In this document: in pieces, positions 27,247-34,772 of the stretch
Position numbering within the stretch: the first letter of the stretch is position 1
Layout: the number at the start of each line of letters is the position of its first letter
Assembly: GCF_026242055.1 (NCBI RefSeq)
Contig: NZ_JAPJDL010000019.1
Coordinates: 155,006 to 219,005, forward strand
Length of the DNA stretch: 64,000 nt
From: Lentzea sp. NEAU-D7
GTDB taxonomy: Bacteria; Actinomycetota; Actinomycetes; Mycobacteriales; Pseudonocardiaceae
Direction of reading: 5' to 3'
Notes under the pieces: generated by a model
What the model was told of the DNA's origin: nothing
The model's input: only the letters and a program-made list of their open reading frames with translations
Database searches by the model: none
Made by a program: the position numbers and the translations under genes

Positions 27247-28212
27247 ATGCGGTTCGATCACGTCGGCGGTGTCGTGTGTCTCGGCGAGACCATGGTGATG
27301 ATGGTTCCGGCTGAACCCGGTCCCGTGCACCTGGTGCGAACCTGGCACAGGGCCGTCGGTGGCGCCGAGTCCAACGTCGCCGTGCACCTGACGCGCCTGG
27401 GCGTCCGGTCGTCGTGGGTCAGCGCGGTCGGCGACGACTCGTTCGGCCTGGCGGTGCTCGACGCGGTGGGCGGCCTCGGCGTCGACGTCTCACGCGTCCG
27501 GGTCGACCCGGTGCGTCCGACCGGCCTCTACGTCAAGGAGGCCTCGCCGCACGGCAGCCCGGTGCGCTACTACCGGCGCGGATCGGCGGCGTCGGGCATG
27601 GGGATGGAGATGATCGACCGGCTCGGCCTCGGCGAGGTGGAGCTGGTGCACCTCAGCGGCATCACGGCCGCCCTGTCCGACTCGTGCCTCGCGATGATGC
27701 GCGAGCTGCTGCGCCGGCCGCGGCACGGGTTCCGGATCTCGTTCGACCTGAACTGGCGGCCCGCGCTGTGGACCGACCGCGACCCGCGCGTGCTGCGCGA
27801 GCTCGCCGACATGGCGGACGTCGTGCTGGCGGGCTCCGACGAGGCGGAACTGGTGTGGGGCACCGGTGATCCCGCCCGGTTGCGGAAGCTGCTGCCCGGT
27901 CCGGCGTCGCTCGTGGTCAAGCAGGGTGCGGACGGTGCGACGCTGCTGGAAGGCGGTTCGTCGTACTTCGAACCCGCCCTGGAGGTCGACGTCGTGGAAC
28001 CGGTCGGCGCGGGCGACGCGTTCGCGGCGGGCTTCCTCGCGGCCACCCTGGCGGGGGAGTCCCCGTCGGTCCGGCTGCGCGCCGGGCACCTGCAGGCGGC
28101 CTCCGCTTTGCTCACCGCCGAGGACGTCGGAGATCCTTTGCCGGACGACGTGACGGTACCGCTGCTGCACGCCGACCCGCAGACCTGGGCGTCCGCCCGC
28201 CTGGAGGTGTAG
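27247..28212 (+). CDS. PfkB-family sugar kinase (2-keto-3-deoxygluconate kinase-like)
   Basis: A 321-residue ribokinase-family kinase. CLGETMVMM starts the fold, GGAESNVAVHLTRLG is the PfkB N-terminal signature, and VEPVGAGDAFAAGF the C-terminal signature with the catalytic Asp and anion hole. GLYVKEAS and RYYRRGSAAS correspond to the KDG-kinase substrate loop, so phosphorylation of 2-keto-3-deoxygluconate to KDPG is the best guess; other sugar kinases cannot be excluded. A TAGCAT -10 element and a GGAG ribosome binding site precede ATG 27247. Divergent from the PLP enzyme and immediately followed by iclR with no gap. Confidence 0.88.
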   Translation: MRFDHVGGVVCLGETMVMMVPAEPGPVHLVRTWHRAVGGAESNVAVHLTRLGVRSSWVSAVGDDSFGLAVLDAVGGLGVDVSRVRVDPVRPTGLYVKEASPHGSPVRYYRRGSAASGMGMEMIDRLGLGEVELVHLSGITAALSDSCLAMMRELLRRPRHGFRISFDLNWRPALWTDRDPRVLRELADMADVVLAGSDEAELVWGTGDPARLRKLLPGPASLVVKQGADGATLLEGGSSYFEPALEVDVVEPVGAGDAFAAGFLAATLAGESPSVRLRAGHLQAASALLTAEDVGDPLPDDVTVPLLHADPQTWASARLEV

Positions 28213-28959
28213 ATGAGCCAGAGTCTCGACAGAGCGCTCACCCTGGTGAGCCAGCTCGCGACGGGCCCGAAGACGCTGGACGAGCTGTCCGGCGTGATCG
28301 ACGTCCACAAGTCGACGACGCTGCGGCTGCTGCGCACGCTCGAGTCGCACCGCTTCGTGCAGCGCGACGGCGTGCACCACTACCGCCTGGGCACGGCGCT
28401 GTTCGACCTCGCCAACCGCGCCCTGGAGGAACGCGACGTCCGCCGCGCCGCCGAGCCCGCGTTGCGGGACCTCAACTCCCGCCTCGGCCACACCGTCCAC
28501 CTCGCGTCCTACGAGGACGGTGAGGTGATCTACATCGACAAGTACGAGTCCAGGCACCAGATGCGCATGTACTCGCGCATCGGCCGCCGCGCACCGCTGC
28601 ACTGCACGGCCGTGGCGAAGATCCTGCTGGCAGACCTGCCCGCGGCCGCGCTGCAGAAGGTGGTGTCCGGCATGGAGTTCCCGCGCCTGACCGACAACAC
28701 CATCCTCAGCCCGGCCGCGTACCTGGCCGAGCTGGACCGCGTGCGCGCCAACGGGTACGCCGTCGACAACTCCGAGCACGAGGACTTCATCCACTGCATC
28801 GCGGCCCCGATCAAGGGCGCGCGGGGCGAGGTGCTCGCGGCCGTGTCGATGTCCGTGCCGAAGGTGCTCCTCGACTACGACGGCCTGCTGTCACACCTGC
28901 CAGACCTGCTCGCCACCGCCGAAGCTGCATCAGTCGAATGCGGTTATGTTCCAAGGTAA
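28213..28959 (+). CDS. IclR-family transcriptional regulator
   Basis: A 248-residue regulator: N-terminal winged helix (LDELSGVIDVHKSTTLRLL) and C-terminal IclR effector domain with HLASYEDGEVIYIDKYES, PLHCTAVAKILLA and EHEDFIHCIAAPI. Its ATG follows the kinase stop codon directly, so the two are coupled. IclR proteins in sugar-acid operons typically sense the substrate or a keto-acid product. The GTTGCA palindrome in the divergent promoter is its probable site, controlling both arms of the cluster. Confidence 0.93.
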   Translation: MSQSLDRALTLVSQLATGPKTLDELSGVIDVHKSTTLRLLRTLESHRFVQRDGVHHYRLGTALFDLANRALEERDVRRAAEPALRDLNSRLGHTVHLASYEDGEVIYIDKYESRHQMRMYSRIGRRAPLHCTAVAKILLADLPAAALQKVVSGMEFPRLTDNTILSPAAYLAELDRVRANGYAVDNSEHEDFIHCIAAPIKGARGEVLAAVSMSVPKVLLDYDGLLSHLPDLLATAEAASVECGYVPR

Positions 28960-28971
28960 AGGGGAAATCCG

Positions 28972-29352
28972 TTGTCCAAGGTAGAGATCAAGACCGCTGA
29001 CGCTCCGCAGCCGGTGGCCCGCTTCTCGCAGGGTGTGCGCAAGGGCAACATCCTGCAGGTGGCAGGACAGGTCGCGTTCGACCCGAAGTCGGGCGAGATC
29101 GTCGGCACCACCGTCGCCGAGCAGACGCGCCAGACCTTCGCGAACCTGCACGCCGTCCTCGCCGCCGGCGGCGCGTCGATCGACGACGTCGTGATGATCC
29201 GCGTCTACCTCACCGACACCGCGCACTTCGCCGAGCTGAACGAGGTCTACGGCGAGTTCGTCACCGACCCGGCGCCCGCCCGCACCACCGTCTACGTCGG
29301 GCTGCCCGCCGGCCTGCTGGTGGAGATCGACGCCCTGGCCGTCGTCGACTGA
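28972..29352 (+). CDS. RidA-family enamine/imine deaminase
   Basis: A 126-residue Rid-superfamily protein that hydrolyses reactive 2-aminoacrylate-type enamine/imine intermediates made by PLP dehydratases. FSQGVRKGNILQVAGQVAFD is the N-terminal half signature, RVYLTDTAHF follows, and the C-terminal PAPARTTVYVGLP carries the substrate-carboxylate Arg. TTG 28972 is the start, with AAAGGGGAAA 10 bases upstream. Twelve bases after iclR, it is the last gene of the rightward arm. Its presence beside a PLP dehydratase is chemically meaningful, since that enzyme releases an enamine. Confidence 0.93.
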   Translation: MSKVEIKTADAPQPVARFSQGVRKGNILQVAGQVAFDPKSGEIVGTTVAEQTRQTFANLHAVLAAGGASIDDVVMIRVYLTDTAHFAELNEVYGEFVTDPAPARTTVYVGLPAGLLVEIDALAVVD

Positions 29353-29368
29353 TCGTGCGCAGGAAGGC

Positions 29369-29400
29369 GACGGCCCCGCGGAGCGATCCGCGGGGCCGTC
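29369..29400 (+). terminator. Terminator after the ridA-like gene
   Basis: A perfect 14-base stem (29369-29382 with 29387-29400) closed by a GCGA tetraloop begins 17 bases after the stop codon. No T-tract. Confidence 0.85.
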
Positions 29401-29520
29401 GTCGTGCTTCGTGCCGGGTGCGCGTGATGTTCCGCAGTGCCAGCGAAAACGATCGAAGACCAATGCGTCGTCATCACGGAGTTTCTCCGGCCGCGACGAG
29501 AAGCGCTGACAGGCTCAGCT

Positions 29521-29555
29521 CGGGGTGAGCCGTTGCATCGCGGCGGCTCACCCCG
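29521..29555 (+). promoter_or_regulatory. Strong hairpin before the membrane-protein pair
   Basis: CGGGGTGAGCCG (29521-29532) and CGGCTCACCCCG (29544-29555) are perfect inverted 12-mers with an 11-base loop, ending 16 bases before ATG 29572. It could act as a second terminator, an operator, or a 5' UTR structure. Confidence 0.5.
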
Positions 29556-29571
29556 TGAAACCATCGGCCAC

Positions 29572-30162
29572 ATGAAGTGGTACGCGGACAGACCGGCAAG
29601 GTTCACGCGTCAGCTGATCGCCGACCTCCTGGCCCTGGCCTGGGTCGCCCTCTGGATCTGGGTGGCCACCACCGTCCACGACTGGGTCCTGCAGCTCAGG
29701 GCCCCGGGAGACGGCCTGGTCAACGCGGGCGGCGACATCCGCGACGTCTTCACCAACGCCGCCGCCAAAGCCAGGGGCGTGCCCTTCGTGGGCGAGGACC
29801 TGGCGGGTGCGCTGGGCAACGGCACCAAGGCCGGCGAAACCCTGACCAGTGCGGGCAACGCGCAGATCAGCGTGGTGCAGGACAGCGCTTTCTGGCTCGC
29901 CACCGCCCTCGTCGTCGTCCCGGTCCTGTTCCTGCTCATCACCTGGCTGCCGGTGCGGCTGCGGTACGCGCGCAAGGCGGCCAACACCGCGCGGCTGCGC
30001 GACAAGCCGGATCTGCTGGCCTTGAGAGCGCTCACAAGCCTCAGCCCCAGGCAGTTGAGCAAGTTCGACGGGGATCCCGCCGTGGCGTGGCGGACCGGGG
30101 ACACTGATGTCATCGACGAGCTGGCACGGCGTCAGCTGGCCTCGGTGGGGGTGAAGGCATGA
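29572..30162 (+). CDS. Two-helix membrane protein, unknown function
   Basis: A 196-residue protein with two hydrophobic segments, near residues 15-34 (ADLLALAWVALWIWV) and 105-127 (LATALVVVPVLFLLITW), separated by a hydrophilic loop of about 70 residues that probably faces outside. The C-terminal 70 residues are cytoplasmic and end in a short helical stretch (LSPRQLSKFDGDP). I recognise the general type from actinomycete genomes but no functional domain. It overlaps the next gene by ATGA, so both products are probably made together. Confidence 0.75.
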   Translation: MKWYADRPARFTRQLIADLLALAWVALWIWVATTVHDWVLQLRAPGDGLVNAGGDIRDVFTNAAAKARGVPFVGEDLAGALGNGTKAGETLTSAGNAQISVVQDSAFWLATALVVVPVLFLLITWLPVRLRYARKAANTARLRDKPDLLALRALTSLSPRQLSKFDGDPAVAWRTGDTDVIDELARRQLASVGVKA

Positions 30163-30812
30163 TCGCGATCGCGGTGATCGCCGCGGTGGTGGCGATGGGA
30201 GCCATGGCCGTCGCCTTGTGGCAGGCACGTGAGGCCAAGCACGCGCAGGCGGCCGCGAAGGCCGCCGAACTGGCCGCCACGAAGGCGCAGGAAGAGGCGC
30301 AGGCCGCGCGCAAGGCCGTCGAGCAGGCCACGGCCAGTGCCTTCCAGGCCAAGAACGCCGCCGAGGAGACCAAGAAGGCGGCGGCGAAGGCCGAGGAGGC
30401 CGTCGGGAAGGCCGCCGAGGAGGCCGCGGCGTCCCGGATGCTGGCGGACGAGGCCCAGTTCACGGCGCAGCAGATGACGGCTCAGATCAACGGGATCACC
30501 GAGCTGCTGGCCGTCGAGCGCAGCAAGCGGGGCATGCCGACGTTCTCGATCACGCCCAACGCGCCGGACGAGTTCCGGCTCAGCTACTTCGGCGGGCCCG
30601 CCGTCATCGAGCAGCTCACCGTGTCGGTGGTGCCGGGGTCGCGGGTGCTCGGGCTCTCGCAGTACGACGAGCCACCGGCCGAGCACCTCGACGTCGGGCC
30701 GCTCCACAACGGCTCCGCCATCACCTTCCGGGCCGCCACCGGGCAGCGGGCCAGCGCGGTGTTCCAGGTCAGGGCGGAGCCGTGGGAGCCGGTCGTGGTG
30801 CGGGCCGAGTGA
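30159..30812 (+). CDS. Membrane-anchored coiled-coil protein
   Basis: A 217-residue protein. Residues 1-21 form a signal anchor (IAIAVIAAVVAMGAMAVAL), residues about 25-115 a highly charged Ala/Glu/Lys coiled coil with near-heptad AKAAE-type repeats, and residues about 125-217 a beta-rich domain (FRLSYFGGPAVIEQLTVSV). If the anchor is N-in the coiled coil is outside; if N-out it is cytoplasmic. The topology cannot be settled by eye. Coupled to the preceding two-helix membrane protein by an ATGA overlap. Function unknown. Confidence 0.75.
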   Translation: MIAIAVIAAVVAMGAMAVALWQAREAKHAQAAAKAAELAATKAQEEAQAARKAVEQATASAFQAKNAAEETKKAAAKAEEAVGKAAEEAAASRMLADEAQFTAQQMTAQINGITELLAVERSKRGMPTFSITPNAPDEFRLSYFGGPAVIEQLTVSVVPGSRVLGLSQYDEPPAEHLDVGPLHNGSAITFRAATGQRASAVFQVRAEPWEPVVVRAE

Positions 30813-31046
30813 TCAGCCAGGCGCCGGAGCTCGACGCGCTCTGCGGGACCTGCGGTGGGAGCGGGACGGGGAGTGCGCGGAGTGCCGCGCCGCCTCGTGC
30901 GACCGGGAGCAGGTGCGCCCGCGACGCGCCCGGGTTCTCCGTCGAGGAGGCTCGGGAAGCGGCGCGAGCGTTGAGAGGCGCCGGCTACGAGGGCACCTGC
31001 GTGGAGCCGACGCTCGTAGCCGGCGTCCTGAACCTGGAAGCGCCGA
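30813..31046. other. Stretch with no confident gene; 13-base inverted repeat
   Basis: One long frame covers this stretch, but coding character seems to switch frames. A Cys-rich segment (ECAECRAASC) is best in one frame and a helix-like segment (VEEAREAARALRGAGYEG) in another. An inverted repeat (30979-30991 with 31013-31025, 21-base loop) lies near the end. This may be a decayed gene, or a spacer with a terminator between convergent transcripts. Confidence 0.35.
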
Positions 31047-31388
31047 TCAGTAGACGGGGCCGGTGAACTTCTCGCCGGGACCCTGGCCGGGCTCGTCCGG
31101 CACGGCGGAGGCCTCGCGGAACGCGCGCTGCACCGACTGCAGGCCGTCCTTCAGCGGGGCGGCGTGCGGGCCGAGGTACTCGGACGTCGCCGTGACCAGG
31201 CCGGCCAGGCCGGTGATCAGGCGGCGGGCCTCGTCGAGGTCGCGGCGCGGGGAGTTGTCGGGGTCCGGGTCTGCGAGGCCCAGGCGCTCCGCGGAGGCGG
31301 ACAGCAGCATCACGGCGGCCCGGCTGATCACCTCGATGCTGGGGACATCGCCCAGGTCGCGGATGCTGTCTTCAAGCGGATCGGTCAC
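31047..31388 (-). CDS. DUF1844 protein
   Basis: A 113-residue cytoplasmic protein of the DUF1844 family: IRDLGDVPSIEVISRAAVML, then DLDEARRLITGLAGLVTAT and a C-terminal REASAVPDEPGQGPGEKFTGP. The function is unknown, but in actinobacteria it is almost always divergent from infC, as here, which supports both the call and the chromosomal context. GTG 31388 is chosen because the family begins with a short polar segment. Confidence 0.9.
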   Translation of the reverse strand: MTDPLEDSIRDLGDVPSIEVISRAAVMLLSASAERLGLADPDPDNSPRRDLDEARRLITGLAGLVTATSEYLGPHAAPLKDGLQSVQRAFREASAVPDEPGQGPGEKFTGPVY

Positions 31389-31462
31389 GCCCCATTCAAG
31401 CAAGCCGCCGGGGAGGGCCTACGTCACAGGCCCGCGATTCGGGGGTTGACAAGAGCGTCTGC

Positions 31463-31659
31463 TAGTATTTCGGACGCGACCAGCTCTCGTTAGTGCGAGA
31501 GCGGCAAGTGGAGCCCCGCTCCCACCCGCGTTCACCGCTTCTTGAGGTGGCCGGGTCCGGTCCTCCAGGTTACTGGCACACGGGTGTCCGTAGTCCTGAG
31601 GTGCGATCGGTCGGAAGCGGGCCCCTTCACCGGGAGACGGTGACGGGGCTCTTGTTTTT
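31463..31659 (+). promoter_or_regulatory. infC promoter and attenuator-like leader
   Basis: An extended -10 (TGCTAGTAT, hexamer 31463-31468) precedes a ~210-base leader. The leader has a 7-bp hairpin (31483-31489 with 31496-31502) and, just before the gene, a G/C-rich hairpin (31619-31632 with 31638-31651, one mismatch) followed by TTGTTTTT. That last element is a textbook intrinsic terminator lying 27 bases before the infC start, so the operon is probably controlled by attenuation. Autogenous control by L20 is known for this operon in Bacillus and E. coli by different RNAs; the mechanism here is inference. A TTGACA at 31446 is too close to act as the -35 of this -10. Confidence 0.65.
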
Positions 31660-31686
31660 GGCGCAACCGAGTCTCAAAGGACGTGA

Positions 31687-32298
31687 ATGACAAGTCCCTC
31701 GAACCGCGGTGCACCCGTCAGCACCGAGCCGCGCATCAACGACCGCATCCGGGTGCCGGAAGTTCGTCTGGTCGGGCCTAATGGTGAGCAGGTCGGGATC
31801 GTTCGCATCGAGGACGCGCTCCGACTCGCGCAGGAAGCGGATCTCGACCTCGTCGAGGTCGCCGCTCAGGCTCGCCCGCCGGTCTGCAAGCTCATGGACT
31901 ACGGCAAGTTCAAGTACGAGACCGCGCAGAAGGCTCGCGAGTCGCGTCGGAACCAGCAGCTGACGGTCATCAAGGAGCAGAAGCTCCGCCCGAAGATCGA
32001 CCCGCACGACTACCAGACGAAGAAGGGCCACGTGGCCCGCTTCCTCTCGCACGGGAACAAGGTCAAGGTGACCATCATGTTCCGCGGTCGCGAGCAGTCG
32101 CGCCCCGAACTCGGTTACAGGCTTCTGCAGAAGCTGGCGGAGGACGTCGCGGAGCTGGGCTTCGTCGAGTCGAACCCCAAGCAGGACGGCCGCAACATGA
32201 TCATGGTGTTGGCGCCGCACAAGAACATCAAGCCGCGCGTGGTCAAGCACGACGACGACGCGCCCGAGGCGGCCGACACCGCTTCGGAAGAGGCGTAG
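31687..32298 (+). CDS. infC: Translation initiation factor IF-3
   Basis: Binds the 30S subunit, blocks premature 50S joining and checks start-codon pairing. 203 residues with the two IF-3 domains: RINDRIRVPEVRLVGPNGEQ at the start, the linker QKARESRRNQ, and the C-domain with KVTIMFRGREQSRPELG. A ~25-residue acidic tail (DDDAPEAADTASEEA) is typical of actinobacteria. ATG 31687 has AAAGGA at good spacing, so the unusual AUU start of E. coli infC is not used here. First gene of infC-rpmI-rplT. Confidence 0.98.
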   Translation: MTSPSNRGAPVSTEPRINDRIRVPEVRLVGPNGEQVGIVRIEDALRLAQEADLDLVEVAAQARPPVCKLMDYGKFKYETAQKARESRRNQQLTVIKEQKLRPKIDPHDYQTKKGHVARFLSHGNKVKVTIMFRGREQSRPELGYRLLQKLAEDVAELGFVESNPKQDGRNMIMVLAPHKNIKPRVVKHDDDAPEAADTASEEA

Positions 32299-32347
32299 GA
32301 CGCACGCCCGCCCCCGACCCGGTGGGTAGCACGAGACGAGGACGGAA

Positions 32348-32542
32348 ATGCCGAAGAACAAGACGCACAGCGGGACCTCGAAGCGCTTCAAGGTCACCGG
32401 CAGCGGCAAGATCCTCCGGGAGAAGGCCGGCAAGCGCCACATCCTGGAGAAGAAGTCCAGCAAGGTGACGCGTCGCATGAGCGGCACCGCGGTCGTGTCC
32501 GACAACGACGCCCCGCGCATCAAGAAGCTGCTCGGTCTCTGA
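32348..32542 (+). CDS. rpmI: 50S ribosomal protein L35
   Basis: 64 residues, standard for bL35: MPKNKTHSGTSKRFKVTGSG, then KRHILEKKSSKVTRRMSG and a C-terminal RIKKLLG. Binds 23S rRNA in the large subunit. Second gene of the infC operon, 49 bases after infC. Confidence 0.98.
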   Translation: MPKNKTHSGTSKRFKVTGSGKILREKAGKRHILEKKSSKVTRRMSGTAVVSDNDAPRIKKLLGL

Positions 32543-32618
32543 CCCGCTTCGAATCCCCTAGCTAATTCGGGAACCGGCCCCCGACGCCGGTTCCCCATGA
32601 GATCGACAGGATGGACCC

Positions 32619-33008
32619 GTGGCACGCGTCAAGCGGGCTGTAAACGCCCAGAAGAAGCGTCGTACCACCCTTGAGCTGGCCAGCGGTTACCGCGGTCAGC
32701 GCTCGAGGCTGTACCGCAAGGCCAAGGAGCAGGTGCTCCACTCGCTCAACTACGCGTACCGCGACCGCCGTGCGCGCAAGGGCGACTTCCGCAAGCTGTG
32801 GATCCAGCGCATCAACGCTGCGTCCCGTGCGAACGGCATGACCTACAACCGCCTCATCCAGGGCCTGCGCCTGGGCGGTGTCGAGGTCGACCGCAAGATC
32901 CTCGCGGACCTCGCCGTCCACGACGCCACCGCCTTCGCGGCGCTCGTCGAGATCGCCCGCGCGGCGCTCCCGGCCGACGTGAACGCTCCTGCCGGGGACC
33001 AGGCCTGA
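32619..33008 (+). CDS. rplT: 50S ribosomal protein L20
   Basis: 129 residues with the L20 signature: MARVKRAVNAQKKRRTTLE, the long basic N-terminal extension that threads into 23S rRNA, then RRARKGDFRKLWIQRINAA and MTYNRLIQGL. Required for early 50S assembly; also a known autoregulator of its operon in other bacteria. GTG start at 32619. Its 3' end carries the ribosome binding site of the rRNA methylase, which overlaps the stop codon. Confidence 0.98.
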   Translation: MARVKRAVNAQKKRRTTLELASGYRGQRSRLYRKAKEQVLHSLNYAYRDRRARKGDFRKLWIQRINAASRANGMTYNRLIQGLRLGGVEVDRKILADLAVHDATAFAALVEIARAALPADVNAPAGDQA

Positions 33009-33847
33009 GCCAGCACCCTCGCGACAGCAACCGACCCGAGGCAGCTCCGTTCACCGAACGGACACCTCGGGTCGTTGCTGCTCGCCACCTGACCCGCCGC
33101 CAGGGCCGCGACAAGGCAGGCCGCTTCCTCGTCGAGGGCGCCCAGGCCGTGCGCGAGGCACTCGCCTGGCAGGGCGGCGAGGTGCACGAGCTCTTCGTCA
33201 CGGCGACGGCCGCGGAACGCAACACCGAGCTGCTCCAGAGCGCCTCCGAGCGAGGCATCCGGATCAGCGAGGTCACCGACAAGGCCGCCGAGTCGCTGTC
33301 GGAAACCGTGACGCCCCAAGGCATCGTCGCGGTGTGCGACGCGGTCCCGCAGTCCCTCGAAGCCGCCCTGCAGGGCACGCCGCGGCTCGTCGCCGTGCTC
33401 CACGGCGTCTCCGACCCCGGCAACGCGGGCACCGTCACGCGCGTGGCCGACGCGGCCGGAGCGGACGCGGTCATCTTCGCGGGCGACACGGTCGACCCGC
33501 ACAACGGCAAGTGCGTGCGCGCCTCCACCGGCTCGCTCTTCCACCTGCCGATCGCTCGTTCCCGGGACGCCGACGAGGTCTTCGCCGCGTGTCGCCAGGC
33601 CGGGCTGAGGCTCGTGGCCGCCGACGGCTACGCGAAGCAGGACCTGGTCGAGGCATCGGCGAACGGCGACCTGCGGCAGCCCACCGCGTGGGTCTTCGGC
33701 AGCGAGGCGCACGGCCTGCCCGACGCCGTCGTCGCGAAGCTGGACACCTCGCTGAAGGTGCCGCTGTACGGAGCCGCCGAGAGCCTGAACCTCGCGACGG
33801 CCGCCGCGGTGTGCCTCTACGCCTCCGCGCGGGACCAGCGGAATTGA
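33005..33847 (+). CDS. TrmH/SpoU-family rRNA 2'-O-methyltransferase
   Basis: A 280-residue SPOUT methyltransferase, with an N-terminal substrate-binding domain (ARHLTRRQGRDKAGRFLVEG) and a C-terminal knot domain: VLHGVSDPGNAGTVTRVADA, the middle GKCVRASTGSLFHLP, and the cofactor loop SLNLATAAAVCLY. It is the usual neighbour of rplT. No ATG, GTG or TTG lies in frame between the middle of rplT and conserved sequence. CTG 33005, overlapping the rplT stop as CTGA with GGGGA 6 bases upstream, is the only good start. The exact modified nucleotide is not deducible. Confidence 0.9.
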   Translation: MSQHPRDSNRPEAAPFTERTPRVVAARHLTRRQGRDKAGRFLVEGAQAVREALAWQGGEVHELFVTATAAERNTELLQSASERGIRISEVTDKAAESLSETVTPQGIVAVCDAVPQSLEAALQGTPRLVAVLHGVSDPGNAGTVTRVADAAGADAVIFAGDTVDPHNGKCVRASTGSLFHLPIARSRDADEVFAACRQAGLRLVAADGYAKQDLVEASANGDLRQPTAWVFGSEAHGLPDAVVAKLDTSLKVPLYGAAESLNLATAAAVCLYASARDQRN

Positions 33848-33884
33848 GCTGACGGGCGCCGGGCGCGCGGCTACTGTGCGCCCC

Positions 33885-34772
33885 GTGCGCGAACCCGAGA
33901 TCGAAACCCTGTGCTCCCAGCTCTCCGCCTACTACGTCTTCCCCGACACGGCCGAAGAGATCGCGAAGGTCATTCGCGCCCGCCTCGCCGAGGGCGCCTA
34001 CTCCGATGTGGACGACGAGGAGTTCGCGGCCAGGGTGACCGCGGACCTGCAGAGCGTCAACGGCGACAAGCACCTCCGCCTGCTCCACAGCGCTGAGGAG
34101 GTCCCCGAGACCGGCCAGGAGTCGGCCTGGGACCCGGTGGCGTACAAGAAGGAAGCCGAGCTCGACGCGTTCGGCGTGCGCAGGGTCGAGCGGCTCGAAG
34201 GCAACGTCGGCCTCCTCGAGCTCCGCCTGCTGCACGACGCCGAGATCGCCACCCCGGCCGTCGTCGCGGCCATGAACCTCATCGCGCACACCGACGCGCT
34301 GATCATCGACCTGCGCAACAACGGCGGCGGCGACCCGCACACGGTCGCGTTGATCTGCAGCTACCTGTTCGACGAACCGGTGCACCTCAACGACATCTAC
34401 AACCGGCCGAACGACACCACCCAGCAGTTCTGGACGCTGCCGCACGTGCCGGGCCCGAAGTTCGGCGGCAAGAAGCCCGTCTACGTCCTCACGAGCAGCC
34501 GCACCTTCTCCGGCGCCGAGGAACTGAGCTACAACCTCCAGCAGAACGAGCGCGCCACCCTCATCGGCGAGACCACGAAGGGCGGCGCCCACCCCGGCGA
34601 CCGCTACCGGGTCGGCCCGCACCTCAAGTCCGCCGTGCCCAACGGCCGCGCCATCAACCCGATCTCCGGCACCAACTGGGAGGGCGTCGGAGTGGTCCCG
34701 CACATCCAGGTGCCCGCGGAGGAAGCGTTCGAGGTCGCCTACGAGAAGGCGACCTCGAACAAGACCGGCTAG
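33885..34772 (+). CDS. S41-family peptidase (C-terminal processing/IRBP-like)
   Basis: A 295-residue serine protease-like protein of family S41: N-terminal helical domain (LCSQLSAYYVFPDTAEEI), then the core with LIIDLRNNGGGDPHTVAL and the catalytic SSRTFSGAEELSYNL, followed by the Lys/Gly-rich GETTKGGAHPG. No signal peptide or PDZ domain is seen, so it resembles the short interphotoreceptor-retinoid-binding-protein-like hydrolases. GTG 33885 follows TACTGT by 7 bases, so the mRNA is probably leaderless. The stop overlaps that of the convergent TPR gene. Confidence 0.88.
   Translation: MREPEIETLCSQLSAYYVFPDTAEEIAKVIRARLAEGAYSDVDDEEFAARVTADLQSVNGDKHLRLLHSAEEVPETGQESAWDPVAYKKEAELDAFGVRRVERLEGNVGLLELRLLHDAEIATPAVVAAMNLIAHTDALIIDLRNNGGGDPHTVALICSYLFDEPVHLNDIYNRPNDTTQQFWTLPHVPGPKFGGKKPVYVLTSSRTFSGAEELSYNLQQNERATLIGETTKGGAHPGDRYRVGPHLKSAVPNGRAINPISGTNWEGVGVVPHIQVPAEEAFEVAYEKATSNKTG

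Noticed and set aside
30782..31066. 94-codon + strand frame
   Set aside because: Begins inside the previous gene, contains a long inverted repeat, and coding character switches frames; not called as a gene.
31446..31468. TTGACA as the -35 of the infC promoter
   Set aside because: Only 11 bases separate it from TAGTAT, too short for a sigma70-type promoter.
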